Source of the DNA: Yamagishiella unicocca
Taxonomy: Eukaryota > Chlorophyta > Chlorophyceae > Chlamydomonadales > Volvocaceae
Assembly: GCA_003116995.1 (NCBI GenBank)
Contig: BDSL01000004.1
Coordinates: 558,001-622,000 of the forward strand
Length of the DNA: 64,000 bases
Reading direction: 5' to 3'
Shown one piece after another: positions 16,327 through 28,600 of the stretch. Position numbers and translations under genes: made by a program. The notes beneath the pieces were generated by a model. The model did not search any database. It saw only the letters and a list, made by a program, of their open reading frames with translations, and was not told where the DNA came from. Within the stretch, counting starts at the first letter, position 1; each line of letters starts with the position of its first letter.

Positions 16327-19300
16327 CTAGTCTCCCATACCTGTGTCCTGGTTAGTCCCCAGGCCTGGCATACCCAACTGTCGGAGATACCTCTCGTACA
16401 TCTCACAGCCACCAAAGCCGCTTTCCCTGGACCCGGCTGAGGGCCCTGCTGCTCCGGCTGCCGCTTCCCAATCGCCTACGCCCCCGTCATCCCCGCTGTC
16501 ATTCAACAGCTGGACGATGAAGGGCTGCATCGGCGGCGGCCCTCTGTACTCGAGCCGTATCACACCTGAGAAATCCCTGATGAATTCCATGATGCGTGTT
16601 GCCAGCTCCTGGCCAAACGCCTGCACAGCTGGGTCTGGGCTATCGGCCATTGCCTGGATCTCCTCGAGTCCCACTGGAGCCCGGTCTGCGGAGACGCCGA
16701 GTGGCGCAGCGCCAGCTGCGGTTGTTGACGAAAGGGGCCAGGTGGGGATGGGTCAACATCCTTCCGGCTCAAAGGTGTGACGTGGGTGGACAACTCAGAC
16801 CTACGCGCGGAAGGCCGGCTGCACAGCAATCGACAGCACTGCACGTCCACAGTGCCTGGACATCTGCAGCCTGCCGCCAGCAGGAGCACCCTTGTGCGCC
16901 TTGGACAACGGCAGCCGTCCTTGAGCGACGACGCCCGCAACGTTCCCTGAGGAAAACTGTAGGAACTGTAGCTTTCCCAGCTCCAACGTTCCTGAATGCT
17001 TACCCAGCAGAGGCGCCAGCGCTCTGTCCGTAAGCTGCGCCTTGACCATGCTGCTGCCGTCTTCGATGAAGGCCGTATCGCCATCCAGCTCGTGGAACAG
17101 GCCGTACACATCCATGGTCACCGGAAAGGTTATGCCGCCGGGTTCGGGTTCGGCCAGAAGGTCAGGGACATGGCACAGCAGTACCACCCCCACATAGTTT
17201 GAAGGAGCGCCTGCATAGGCATCAGGACAGGCGTTAACAGCCCCTGCAGCTAGCGGTGAGACTGGCCATCGAACCGGCGGCCCGCCGCCCTCATCGACCT
17301 CACCCGCCCCAGTCTCCAATGCCATGGGGTCCTCATGCGGTGCCAGTTTGTCATCCCCTCCGGCGTCCAGGCCGTGACGATTCAGCTGCCGAGCGCCTCG
17401 CTGGTTGTCAGTGTTCGCTGTGGCAATTGTTACACCGGCAGGGGCGTCGGCGGCGTCCAGATCCACATCCATTTGCATTTCCGTGATCAACGCCTCGTCG
17501 TCGCCCTCTACCTGGGCATCGGCTCCCATCCAGCCGAGATCGAGCCCACCCTCGAAGCTCCCAGACCCGCCGCCGTCTTGAGTCCGCAACGGCGACAGCC
17601 GCGGCCGCTTCTCCATTCGCCCTGCCGGGTTGAGTGGCGGCTGCAGCTTCGTCTTGCTGCCCTGGGCACGGCGCCAGGCGTCCAGCGGCTGCGGCAGCAA
17701 CTGTGCGGCTGCGGCCTGAGGACCAGGCCCCGCAGCGATTCCCCCTTGGTCAGCCTCGCCGTCATCATCCACCGACGCGAGGTCCACCATCTCAACCTCC
17801 GCAAGAGCCGCTGCGCTGCGGCCGGCGCTGCTACCCCTGACGCCCACAGCCTGCCGTGTGGGTCGCACCTCTGGCTCCGGTGCCGCGCCCTGCTCGCCGG
17901 GCCCCGTCCCAATCGTTGCAGCGCCAGGACTTGGGGCGATCGGACGGCCAACCCCCTTCCCACCATTGCCCAACAAGCGAGCAGGCCCCGGGCTGCTACG
18001 TGCCAGCGGCAAAGCTGGCTTCCGCAGACTGGTCCCCGCAGCCGCACCAGTTGTTGCGGCAGTGGAGGGAGCAGCGGTTGGACTGATGGCGCTGGATCGC
18101 TGCGCTCCGGCGAGCCGTGGCGGCAGCAGCCCGGACGACGAGGTTGAGGGTCCCGTGACCGCGGCAGCTGGAGAGGGTGCTGCAGGCGGCAGCGCTGCAC
18201 CAGGGGCGCATGTGGAGCCGCCCAGCAGCGCCGCACCTGTGGAACCCAGCCGCGCAGCGCCCAGCGATGGGGGCAGCTGTCGTCGCGGCTGCTGGTGCTG
18301 CTGCACAAGGAGCGGAGCCCCCACCGGGATGGACCCGTCCAATGAGGAGTGTGAAGACCCGCCTGATGCAGAGTCGCTCGACGTAATGAGCTCCACTGGG
18401 CATGCAGGTTCTCCCGACCGGCCGCCCCCCCCGCCGTGGCCGGGCCCGGACCCCCCGGCTGATCCCACACTGATGCCGCCGGCCCTGCTGGCATTCTGAC
18501 GGGTTGCAAGTCGCGCAGCTAAATCGCTGTCGTCCGGACCGGCGCCCGTGTTTGCAGAGCGGCCAAGCCATGCCCCTCCTTCCTGGGGAGTAGCCGCTGC
18601 TATGTGGGTTCCCGCCGACGCCGCAGCCTGCGTTGGTGGTGTTGGCCCTCTGGGCTGCGTCGGCTGCTGCTGCTGTGGTAGCCACTGCTGCTGCTGGGCG
18701 TGTGCGGAGGCAGGGCCCGCCCACCCCGGAGTGGCCGCCGGTGCCTGTGCTGCTGCCTGTGCTGCTGCCGGTGTTGCAGATGACCACCCCCCGGGGCCGC
18801 CACGGTTGTGTGGCTGTGCTGGCTGTTGTTGCTGCCACGGTTGTGCTTGCTGGTGGTGATGCGCGGAAGGAGCTGCTGCATTCGGCCCAGATCCTGCTGC
18901 ACTGCCGTTCACTGTTCGGGCCCCAGGAGCTGCTGCCCCTCCCGCCGCGCCCACTGCCTCTCCCATCCGGCCCGCTGGAGGCCCAGCACCAGCGCCAGCC
19001 ACTGGTGCAGCACGTGCGCCCTGCTGCTGCGCCTGCTGCTGCCCTGCCGGAGGCCCGGGTGCCCACGCCGCCAACCTGGCCTCCGCGAAGATATCCCGCT
19101 CGGCCGAGCCCGCTGGCCGCCCCACTACACACGGGCAAGGGCGGTAGCTGGTTGGGAAGGCAAGGCTTGGCGGACGCGCTCTTCCCATGGCGCCATGTCC
19201 GCTTCCATGGACGTTTCAGGCATTGCCTCGTGCCATAGCCGGTGCTGCTGCTGGCAAGCAGTTTGCCACTCGGCCCCCATTCAGCGACTCGCACCCTCTG

Positions 19301-21112
19301 CCTGGCTTCCTAATCGCGTACGTGGTCATGCATTCAACTCTCAAGAGCCGCAGCTGCCATCTTTTGACATAAAGCTTGTTTCAGCGGTACTCAGCACACT
19401 CACCAACGGGCCGAGTCCATGATGCCACCGCCTGCTGCCGCGCTGCCTCCAGCCGTTCCACCTGGCCACCCAGGAGCGCAGTATTGTCGGGGCCCAGCAG
19501 CAGCAGCCCACGCCGAATTGGGACATTGTGTACGAGGAGCTGCAAGGGATTGGGAGTCAGCATGGCGTGGAGCAAGTGATGTAGATGGGGGCCCCGTGCC
19601 TGGTAGACAAACGCCACGACAATGGAAGCATCCACAGGACAACCAGGTCCAGCGTGCGGCATCAAAACAAGCAAGCTCACAAGCTCCGGCCAGCAAAACA
19701 AACCACACGATCCGATACGCCGCATCTTGCATCCTATTCTTCAATGGATAACACGCCGAGCGTCGACCCGCCTTGGAGCCTGAGGCCACTCCCAACTGGC
19801 CCCCTCCACGCCGCCATGCCCCGGACTCTACCTCAGAAACATAGCACGCAGATTACTTACCAATACCAGCTCGAGCTCACATAGTAACTCCTCTTCAATC
19901 CTCTGTCAACCCAGTTACCCCGCGCCCTAACACCCTCAAACATGAAAGCCCTGGTGCAGCACCCATCACCCAACCCTGCGTCCTGCCAGAACACCTAGCC
20001 GCCAATAACCCCCATAGGCCATTCGCTCCCACCCACGGCTCGCTGCCTCCCAACCAAAGCCCCCAAGCCTGCTATCCGCCTGGCGCTACGGCAACAGGCC
20101 GCCTCCGCCGTTGCACACCTTGCTTCCAGCGGGGCAGTCCCAGGTTATCGCGGGCAGGTGGCAATGCTCCACGCCAACTATCTGCTGGCAACCTGCAATG
20201 GACGATGCATTTGGGTTTCATATTTTTGGCGAGAGGTCCAGCGGGGGCTTTCCACGCACCACAGAGCCAATCGTAGCTGCGAACCTACCGAGCCTTATGA
20301 CTACGACTTCCTAATGTTGTCCATTGACGCGTCACGCCTCCTATGAAAGGTTTTCGTTTCCTACAGCGTATGGGCGTGCGATACCGCTTCACTATGGGTC
20401 AATCCGTCTGGCCTCAGATGACTACGTACCATCGGTCAGAGCAAGTTTGAGGCAGCGGCCGGCTGCTTGATTCGTGTACCTGCGGCATTTGCGGTGTCCC
20501 CAAAAGCGCAGTGTGCATGTGAGGATGGGGGTGGGTGTTGATTTACAGCTAAACCGCGAAACTCCACGGCAAATGAGCAAACCGGACGGTGGGCCGGTGT
20601 AGGCAGGCGACAGAGCGATAGTGGTGAAGGCGGGTGATTGTATGTGTTGGCGAAGATGCGGTGTGATGTTAGCGTGAAAGAAACTTGTGTGCAAAGACGG
20701 CGGCAGGTAAGGAAACCTTGCGGCATGGATGGGGGAGGAACGGTCCGAGCAGCCCTCACCGCTCCCGTGCTGCTGCGGCCATGTTCACGACCTCGTCGAC
20801 CTGCAACACGAATTTGCCCTTCAAAATCTCCTTGTGCATCCCCTGCATTGATAAGGCGATAGCTTGGCACATGAGCAACCGAACGACACGCTTGTCAAAA
20901 TCTCGTACCTTCGTGTTTGCAGGCAACGCTGCTGCTCCAGCCTGGTTCAGATCGGTGAACAAAAACGCTGTGAAAATCTTCTCGAAGGCCTGCGCCTCGG
21001 GCCAGCTCGCAAAGTCTGGGTGCGCGGTGTGCAACTGGGCCAGCAACTTCTCCAGCCATTCTGGTCGGACTGCTATCGCGTACTGCTGCTGCAGTTTGTG
21101 CTCCCAATCCAT
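16327..21112 (-). CDS. RMI1: RMI1, RecQ-mediated genome instability protein 1 (OB-fold subunit of the dissolvasome)
   Basis: RMI1 binds topoisomerase III and a BLM/RecQ helicase to dissolve double Holliday junctions. Six exons: 21112-20760, 20479-20430, 20192-20119, 19539-19404, 19112-16845, 16685-16327. They join in phase to 1079 residues. The N-terminal helical part contains VRPEWLEKLL and FVLQVDEVVN. The first OB fold follows: CLKLALTDG, GCQQIVGVE, PAGSK, then VPIRRGLLLLGPDN and LLGGQV (about 164-186), the most diagnostic RMI1 stretch. Residues 205 to about 830 are Ala/Gly/Pro/Gln-rich and probably disordered. The C-terminus (AFIEDGSSMVKAQLTD and, in the last exon, QELATRIMEFIRDF...PMQPFIVQLLND) resembles the second OB fold. 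Human and Arabidopsis RMI1 are about 625-645 residues, so the linker makes this one much longer. The exon 5 borders are the least certain. Confidence 0.88.
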
Positions 21113-22736
21113 CGTATAGCGCACTGCTTGTCATGGGGGCTCAGCAGCTAGCCACAAAAGGATTACGGGCTGCATCGACTAGCCTCCTGGCCTAGTCAGA
21201 GGAAGATTGTTCCCTAGCAGCATTATGCATGGCGTCAAAACAATGACATTTAGAAGGCAATACATGTCGCTTTCCTCGCTGGTTCTTCGCCTGTCTCCGC
21301 CGTTTTCGGACCGGCGCCGTACAGGATCCCAAAATTGCTGACATCCCTTCAGATGGCAAGATGCTGGTACCTGATTCACCAGCTGTAACGCATACGAACA
21401 AGCATGTTTCTATGCGTTGCCTTGAACTGCTTTGAGTTACCGCCTTAGGCCGCCTTTTTCATTGGATTTCCCCCAAAATGCCGCCCCCTCGCTATCTTCT
21501 GCCCCCAGGCCGGCCCAGGCATGCCCACCGTCTCCCACTATCCGTCACATGTCCCAGTTGAGACTTGATATCTTACAGTGAAGTATACTGAAGGGCTACT
21601 GACGTGGCCCTTCTCAACTATTCCGCCGTCTGCGGCCGTCTGGTTGTACAACTATATATGGGGGCGCAACGGTGAAATGCTGCGAAACGCCTACTCGGCC
21701 GCGCTCTAGCCGATGCTCGCAAATGCATCCGGCCGCACTCGGGGGCAGCACATGTAGCACACGGTACCGGCATGGGCTTCGCACGGCCGCATGATAGGAG
21801 TGTTTGCCCACTGTTTGCCTTGGGTTCTGCGTGGGGGAATCTGTTGCTTGCAAGCCTGCTCTGAGTGGGTCGTTCCGCCGCTTCATACACAATGGTTTCC
21901 ACATGGGCGCGCGCGCCACGCTGCCGAGCGCCGCCGCGCGCGCTTCAGCCGTTGAGTGCAGTAAATCATGTGGTGCCACGTCATTTCACCGTCATCGACA
22001 AAGTACCGTCCTTACGAGCTGATTAGCAATTGTCGGTAGTTTCTGTTGGCGTTTTCCTGTGTACGGTTACGCTGGTCGTAGATCTGTGTCGTACGCTTGG
22101 TTCGAGTATAAGGAGTCGAGCCAAAGGTGTGTTCCTTTGTCTCGTTTTGCTCTTCGGTTTGCTTCGGCATCATCCGATGAGCAACTAGTAGGCCCCTTTC
22201 GTTAGGTTGCGGACCGGCCTAGCGGAAGAGAAATGTAAGGTCTATCATCGCCATGTATCAATTGCCCAGCCGAGAATCTTCCATTATCAGATAGTTGCAC
22301 ACACATATCGTACACACCAGTGTTCGCGGCAATTGAACTGCGTAACTTCTACCTGGCAGCTCGCCGATCCCACCTTCGTGGCGCCTCCATCCCGCAAGCC
22401 GACATCATTACTTCGTCATTGTCAAATGGTGAACTGTGCAACCGCACGTAACGGCCCAACGCTCAACACGCGTCCAAGTCCCAGTCCGGGTTAGGCACAT
22501 GATTTGTTCGATGAGCAGCTCTCTCGTGTGACACTGGGACATTGATCTTGGTACCATCAGCAGCGTGGAGCGCACTTTGTAAGGGTCCTTACTGTGCCGA
22601 AATTCACACATAAAACCCCCGGCATGTCTCGGCAGTGAAGGTACGTACAGTATGTGCAGTGGCACTAGCTGAGGCCCCTACCGAGAACCATTCGGGCGGT
22701 TTTCTCCTCATCCTTACGTATCTTTCAGTGTACGGC

Positions 22737-22782
22737 GATGCGCCCGATGACTCTACCTTACGGTCTGGAGCCCACTACCAGA
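22737..22782 (-). repeat. Dispersed short repeat, copy 1
   Basis: On the minus strand this reads through AGTGGGCTCCAGACCGTAAG, then GGTAGAGTCATCGGGCGCAT. It matches the copy at 36274-36331 over its last 40 bases with few differences. It lies in intergenic DNA. Confidence 0.75.
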
Positions 22783-23163
22783 AACTACTGCACTGGACGG
22801 TCCTGCAGGTGCTCCTGCCGAGGCCCTTCCATTGGGTGCAGCGATTGAGTCGGATTGGCGTGTGGCAGTTGTCGAAGAGGGTCAGTTCCAAGCAAAGGAA
22901 TGCGGCAACCTGTAAGCAGCTTACCCGGGCCCGGGGTTGTAGAAACCGTAACATGTTGTTATTAGCTGCAGCAAAATATATCACTTGTCGATCGAAACCC
23001 TACCGAAACCCTACTGATAGTTATTTTAGTACTTGTTGTCTGCGTGACTGCTTACAGCTGCTTACCAGTTAGCTTATTCATGGCATTAGGGCGGTACCGA
23101 CCCTTACATGCCCTTATTGCTCATTACTGCCGTATCGCGTTACAGCAGAAGAAGGGGTCGAAT

Positions 23164-23224
23164 GGCCAGTACTCAGCTCCCAGCCGCCCGGTGTAGAGGC
23201 CAGCACTCAGATCCCAGCCACCCC
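23164..23224. repeat. Imperfect tandem pair, unit about 34 bp
   Basis: GGCCAGTACTCAGCTCCCAG (23164) is followed by GGCCAGCACTCAGATCCCAG (23198), each continuing into CC(G/A)CCC. A related phrase, CGGCACTCAGCTCCCGGCAA, occurs near 32571. Function unknown; possibly the edge of a dispersed element. Confidence 0.5.
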
Positions 23225-23999
23225 TTCGGAGACACAAAATCCAGAAGATAACAGAAAGACGCACGCCCCTGACACCCACCCATATTGAGATTGCACCAGC
23301 GGCCGACAGTGAATAAAGTCACCACATTGCACCCCGCGCCGAAGCAAACGCGACAAACGCGCCCTGCAAGGCGACAAGAAACGAGCGCCCCGAAGGCGAC
23401 GAAACCACCCCAACCAAACGGGCACCCCGCCCGGCGCTGGGGGCGCCCCGTATTGAGAACGGAGCGGCGCCCCCAACGTCGAGTGCAGCAGATCTCATCA
23501 CACGTCCGCTACCCAGGGGAGGAGGGTGGGCGTGTTAGAGGCCGCCGTCCCGGCAGAGGGACACGGCTCTTTGGTACTATCAGCACAACGGCAGATACTG
23601 AGAACAGGCAGGCGCAGCAGCCAGCCACCAGTCGCCGTACCAGTCGTCGTACCCGCACCGTGCGCTGGACACCTGCACGCCACGGCAGTCTATTCGCTAT
23701 AAACAGCCGTATCTCACTCATACTTCACTCGATAAGCCATGTCTTACCACCCGATTTCGTCGGATTTCGAGAGCAACGGGCCCTAACGGGCAAGCCTCAT
23801 GGAGCCATAGCACAAGGCGGCCCCCACGGCAACCAAATACCATGGCATGCATTGAAAGCTATGCTGCATATGCATATGCTTTGTGCTGCCGGATGGGCTT
23901 TTTTGGTACCGCCGCACGCGCATAGGACCTAGGACCCTCTAGGACCTCATAGACCTTCATCGCAACGCAACCAGCAATCATTAAAAATTTGGCTGACGC

Positions 24000-24036
24000 C
24001 TCTACCTTCGGATGTGGAACCCGCTGTAACAGTTAC
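24000..24036 (-). repeat. Dispersed short repeat, copy 2
   Basis: Contains CTCTACCTTCGGATGTGGAA then CCCGCTGTAACAGTTAC, the reverse complement of the core seen at 31586, 36274 and 37102. It is truncated relative to the longest copies. Confidence 0.7.
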
Positions 24037-25603
24037 CCCAGGTTACCCAGAGTTATCACTACCGCAGCAGAAGCTGATGTCGGTATTGCACTCCCCTGGT
24101 TGCGCCACAAAGCAGCCGCGAAGGTCAAAGAGTACATACCATATGCATGGTGAACTTGCTTAAATGCATGGTTATTACTTGTTACAGGCTGTTGTAACAC
24201 AGGAATGGTGCCCAGGTCATCACGCATCAACGCATTTCTGCATGGCGTGCATACAGCTTCGAACGGCCAAATAATGCAATCGAGAACCGTGTAGTAACAT
24301 GCATTAGTGAACATCTTGTCGTTGTCGTTGGAAATGATTGTACTGTGACTGGCGGGCCTCACGGGCGGGCATATATGACCACCAAACTTATCACAAAGTG
24401 CCAGCTGAGTTAGCTTATTTATATCTGTTGGTGTCGATCTGCAATTGCACGCCCCAATACGTCGCGGAAAAAAGGATGATTGACGAGACATGACGAGAAG
24501 GGACGAGTTGGCGACGTTATCACCTAAAACAGCGATGGTTTTCGCGTACTAAATGAAATTAAATATATCGGTACATTGTTTCCAATGGCCTTTGATGCGC
24601 GAGCTGCAGGCTAATCGCAGGGAAATATACAAAATATTCCACCCTTCCAACCAAATGTGATTCCGTTTTACAGACCACGTTAGCAGACACACGTCAGAAC
24701 GCTATATAATAAGCGAACCAATATCAATCTCGCGACCGCTGTAATAATTCGTCCTTGGGGGGAGGGGCACAGGGCGTTCCTTCGCAGCCGGAGGTGTTCA
24801 TATGAGAACGTTTTTAAAATCAAGGTATGATCTTACGCCTTAATCTAGAAGGTGAGCTTGCAGCCTTTCTCCTCAGCGAATGGAAGCCCCCTGTCGTACA
24901 TACTTGCCTTAAGATGCATTTAATGCGAGTGACTGCGCCACCATAGTTAAGGACTCAAGTAATAATACAGCAGCAGGTGTAGCAATAATAATTAGTGGAC
25001 GCCCATTTCGTCCCGGGCGGCAAGGAAACCGCCTCAACTGCGTTAAGCGCGCACGCACGACAGGGCCGCTGGGCGCTAGAAGCTGTGGACACCCATTTGC
25101 CTTGGCCTGTATTGTGCTAGAAATGCGACACTTGCTGCTTCATAACATTATCCTCGTAAGCATGGGTCGGACGGAGGGACTCGCTCGTCTGACAAAGCGA
25201 CGCGACGGACACTTGGCCTACACTGGTTACCGCAGGCGACGCTGCTTCATGGGATGGCCTTATGTATGCATGAAAGTCTCGACCAGAACGTCCGAAGACA
25301 CCAGTATCTCGAGGCGCCTGTCGGTGTACCACTGTTGAGACACCAAGAGTGGGGCAACTTGTTGAGGTGAGGATCGGCGTGGACTTCATAGCGTTCATAG
25401 AGAACCACGCATGCATCCTTCTTTAGCCCTCGACACGCCTCATAGCATGCTTGCACCAGCGTCCATGCGACCTGTCCATGGCACGCATGTATGTCTGCTG
25501 GCGGCCCCCTTCAGCTACCCTATTTCAATGCACAACCCTGAAAATTGTGCATTGATGACCAAATGGCACCGCAATCACGCGTCCTTGTTCCAACGGTTTG
25601 CAG

Positions 25604-28600
25604 CGACAACCTGGGCCGCGATATAGCCCCTTGGGCAGCAAGGAGTCCCTTGTCTCCGGCAGACGTACTTCGGCAGCACCAGGCCCTCATGGCAGCTGGA
25701 AGGGCGCCCGAGATGTTCCAGCTGGTCCTCATATACAACAACAGGATCTATTACCCGAACAGGACAGACGTTACGAGCGCAGACCACCCTATTACCGCGT
25801 CCCCACATGTGCGTCTCTCGCGTCAATTAAGGCCGGGGCGGGTGGGCACAGCAGGACAGAGCCGTAGGCGGGTAGATAGACACAGGACAGAGCCATGTCA
25901 GGGCTGAGTGAAAGGCCGGGTGTTCAAGGCCAGCTCCGCACGCAGCGGCCGGGGCGATGGCTGCTGCTGCTGATGCGTGCGTGCATGACTGTGCATGCGT
26001 GCTTGCCCTCGCTCGCCTTCGTTGCCGCTTTTATTTGTGGCCTCGGGTATCTGCTGGCATGCGAGCAATATATAGCAGCAAGGTTGGCATGTAGTAGTAA
26101 AAGGAATTACGTAAAAATGTGCTTTCACAACCTTGCGCAGTGCTGTTATTTAGTTACTGGCGCGTACGTACTTGGTGAGGAAGAGCCAAGGTGCTCCCTA
26201 CGCCTGTTGCCCCCCCCTAACGACATATATACACAACCTCGTTCATCCTCATTTATTATCACTGGCCAATTTTGTACTGCCATGGACGGCCCTTGCGCAT
26301 AGGGGGTGGCATTTCACCGCAAGGTAAGCGCTCTCATTGCGTCCGGGAGGCGGAAGCTGCCCAACACGCTGTTCGTCTACTCTTTTGATGACAATCGGTC
26401 AGTGTGGGGACCAGTCCAGTCAGGCGGGGGGTGGGATTGGGAAGAAACCCGTAGGTGGATACCGGCCCACGGGAAGCTAGGGGGAAGGTCATCATGGCCA
26501 TTGCTGGAAGCTAAGGCTTAGGGCTGCCGGCGTGCTGCCGCCGCCGCGCTATTGCGTGTGTTGCTCTTTTTACGGCATGCTGCCTGGATGGATATGAAAA
26601 AGGCAAAGCACAAGGACCCACCTTACTTTTATCGGTACATGCCGGTAGTAGTTCTTCGGCTGGCTGCGTCGTGGTGTAAAACCGCTTCGAGGGTATGAAA
26701 AACCCGGCGGTCTGTTCCAGTTACTTGAAAAGATCCAAACCTGCCCTATGCAGGTAGCTAGCTAGGGTAAATCCCATCGTGCATTCTCGACCCATGTATG
26801 CCCGCACCATTAGTTACAACTGTTACCACCCTGACCTCGCTCACGCAAGTGCGTGCTTGTGCGCTTGCAGGCCGCGCCACTGCTCTCCCGCCAGCGAATT
26901 TTGCCGGCACGTGCCATTGCTCAGCCAGGCAAGTCTGTCCAGCCAGGACAAAGTCCGTAGATAGGGCATGGCGGGTCGATTTATGCCACGCACGCACCGT
27001 GTCCTGTACGAACCAAAGCCCTATTACGGTACCGTTATTATATACAGATAATGTCAGGCCTGACATTATCCGTATATAATCCTATATAATCCTGACATTA
27101 TCTGTATATAATCCTATATAATCCTCCTAGGATCCGCCACACAAATTCTGCCGAGCGAAATACAGTTTACAGTTGTGGACGGTTACGTCACGCACGGGCA
27201 CGTTACCAGCAGCCACGCGCGCGCTATCGATCCACTCGACATCGCATCGATGAAGCCGCCGAAGCACCACTTCCATGCCTCTGCAACGCCCTTACATGCC
27301 ACTCATGAAGTGCCTGCTGGCCCAACGCAGATCAAGACTCTTGGAGAGCCCGACGGCGACGACCTGGACATCCTCATCCCGCAGTGGATGTATACACCCA
27401 GCTCGCTCTTCTTCTACCCATGGCATCTGAAAAACGATCGAGGTGGGCTGCAGGGTACGGCTTACTTCAGCCGGTCAGGCCGGTGAGCCCTGCTGCAACT
27501 AACCGCCCGTGTGGATAATAATCACAGCACATAAATGCGTGCAGCAGCAGTCCGCAGCCGTTTATTTGCGCCGAGCACGCACGGCCGCCGCGAAAACTTG
27601 CATGGATATCGTAGATAGGCAAGTAAGGGACCGGACGGCACCATCCACCTACGTGCATTCGTTGCAGACCTTCGGATGTCGTGTACGTTGGCTGCGAGCG
27701 AGCAACAGGCTCACCCTGCCTCCTCATCACCTGCTGCCTACCTGCACCCACATGCACAGCCTTCTTCCGCGGAGAGCCGTTTTGCAGCGGCCACTGGGCG
27801 GGGCGCTACAGGTGCCACGATGCCTGCCCGCGGACCTACCTGGCGCAGCTGTCCGCCAGGGACGCACTGGCGGGCAACGCCTCGGTGCTGGACGTGGGCG
27901 TGGTAATGCCGGTGAAGAAGGCGCTGTTTGATGACGGAACGCCCATTCCCTTTCGGGTACGTACGACATTTATATGTACGACATATGTACGACTGACGCG
28001 TTGTTAGTTCGCGTTCTTACTGAGGGCAGCGATGATGTGTGCGCGCGTCAGAAGTCACCACGACGAGTAGTTCGTTCCCGGTTTATTTGTACGTACGCGT
28101 GAGTGTGGGCGGGGTTAAGAGGAAACCCGGACGTACGTACGCCGGCACTCAAGTAAGTACAGTAAAACCGACGAGAATTGGTTTGTGACACTTGTTGCTG
28201 TGGGCGCCGGGCAGAGATAGAGCGAGGGGATCAATGATTTAGTCTATTTTAGTCTAAGTTTCAGCTCCATTTACGTTATCCCACCTTATGTGTCTGCTCG
28301 ACCGTCCTCATGCATCATGTACGTCCACACTGGTCCACATCACATCCGTTATTAGTTGCTGCGCCGTTTTGGACGGCGGCGGCCACGTGTCCACCGCCTC
28401 GCTTCGCCGCATGCAGTGCCTCAGCATGGACCTGGCTGCGGTGGAACGGTCGCCCATTCCAGAGCACAGCTATCACAAGTGGCTGCTGCACCTGGAGGGC
28501 ATCACCGCCAGCTCCCGACTTTCGCAGGTGGGTGCGTGGATCGGTGGCAGGGCGAGGTTTGCGCGCGCGGTCGCACGCACGGCGGATTGCTTGCTTGCTT

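Larger units (their letters stand above)
21113..25603. other. Repeat-bearing intergenic region between RMI1 and the GT90 gene
   Basis: This 4.5-kb stretch has AT-rich parts (for example 24530-24980) and no ORF I would accept as a gene. It holds two copies of the dispersed repeat described separately, a 34-bp imperfect tandem pair at 23164-23224, and a 12-bp-stem GC hairpin around 23440-23480. The RMI1 promoter must lie at its left end. The missing first exon of the GT90 gene probably lies near its right end. Confidence 0.6.

Noticed and set aside
17335..18509. Long plus- and minus-strand ORFs overlapping RMI1 exon 5 in other frames
   Set aside because: They are low-complexity shadows. Only the frame that joins in phase with the OB-fold exons makes sense.
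23285..23932. A 215-codon Arg/Pro-rich plus-strand ORF
   Set aside because: It begins at a non-ATG codon, has no domain, and its composition matches random GC-rich sequence with local repeats.
26303..26521. An ORF continuing past the GT90 exon at 26397
   Set aside because: Sequence similarity to CAP10 stops exactly at the GTCAGT donor, and the downstream exon at 26871 restores frame and family match.
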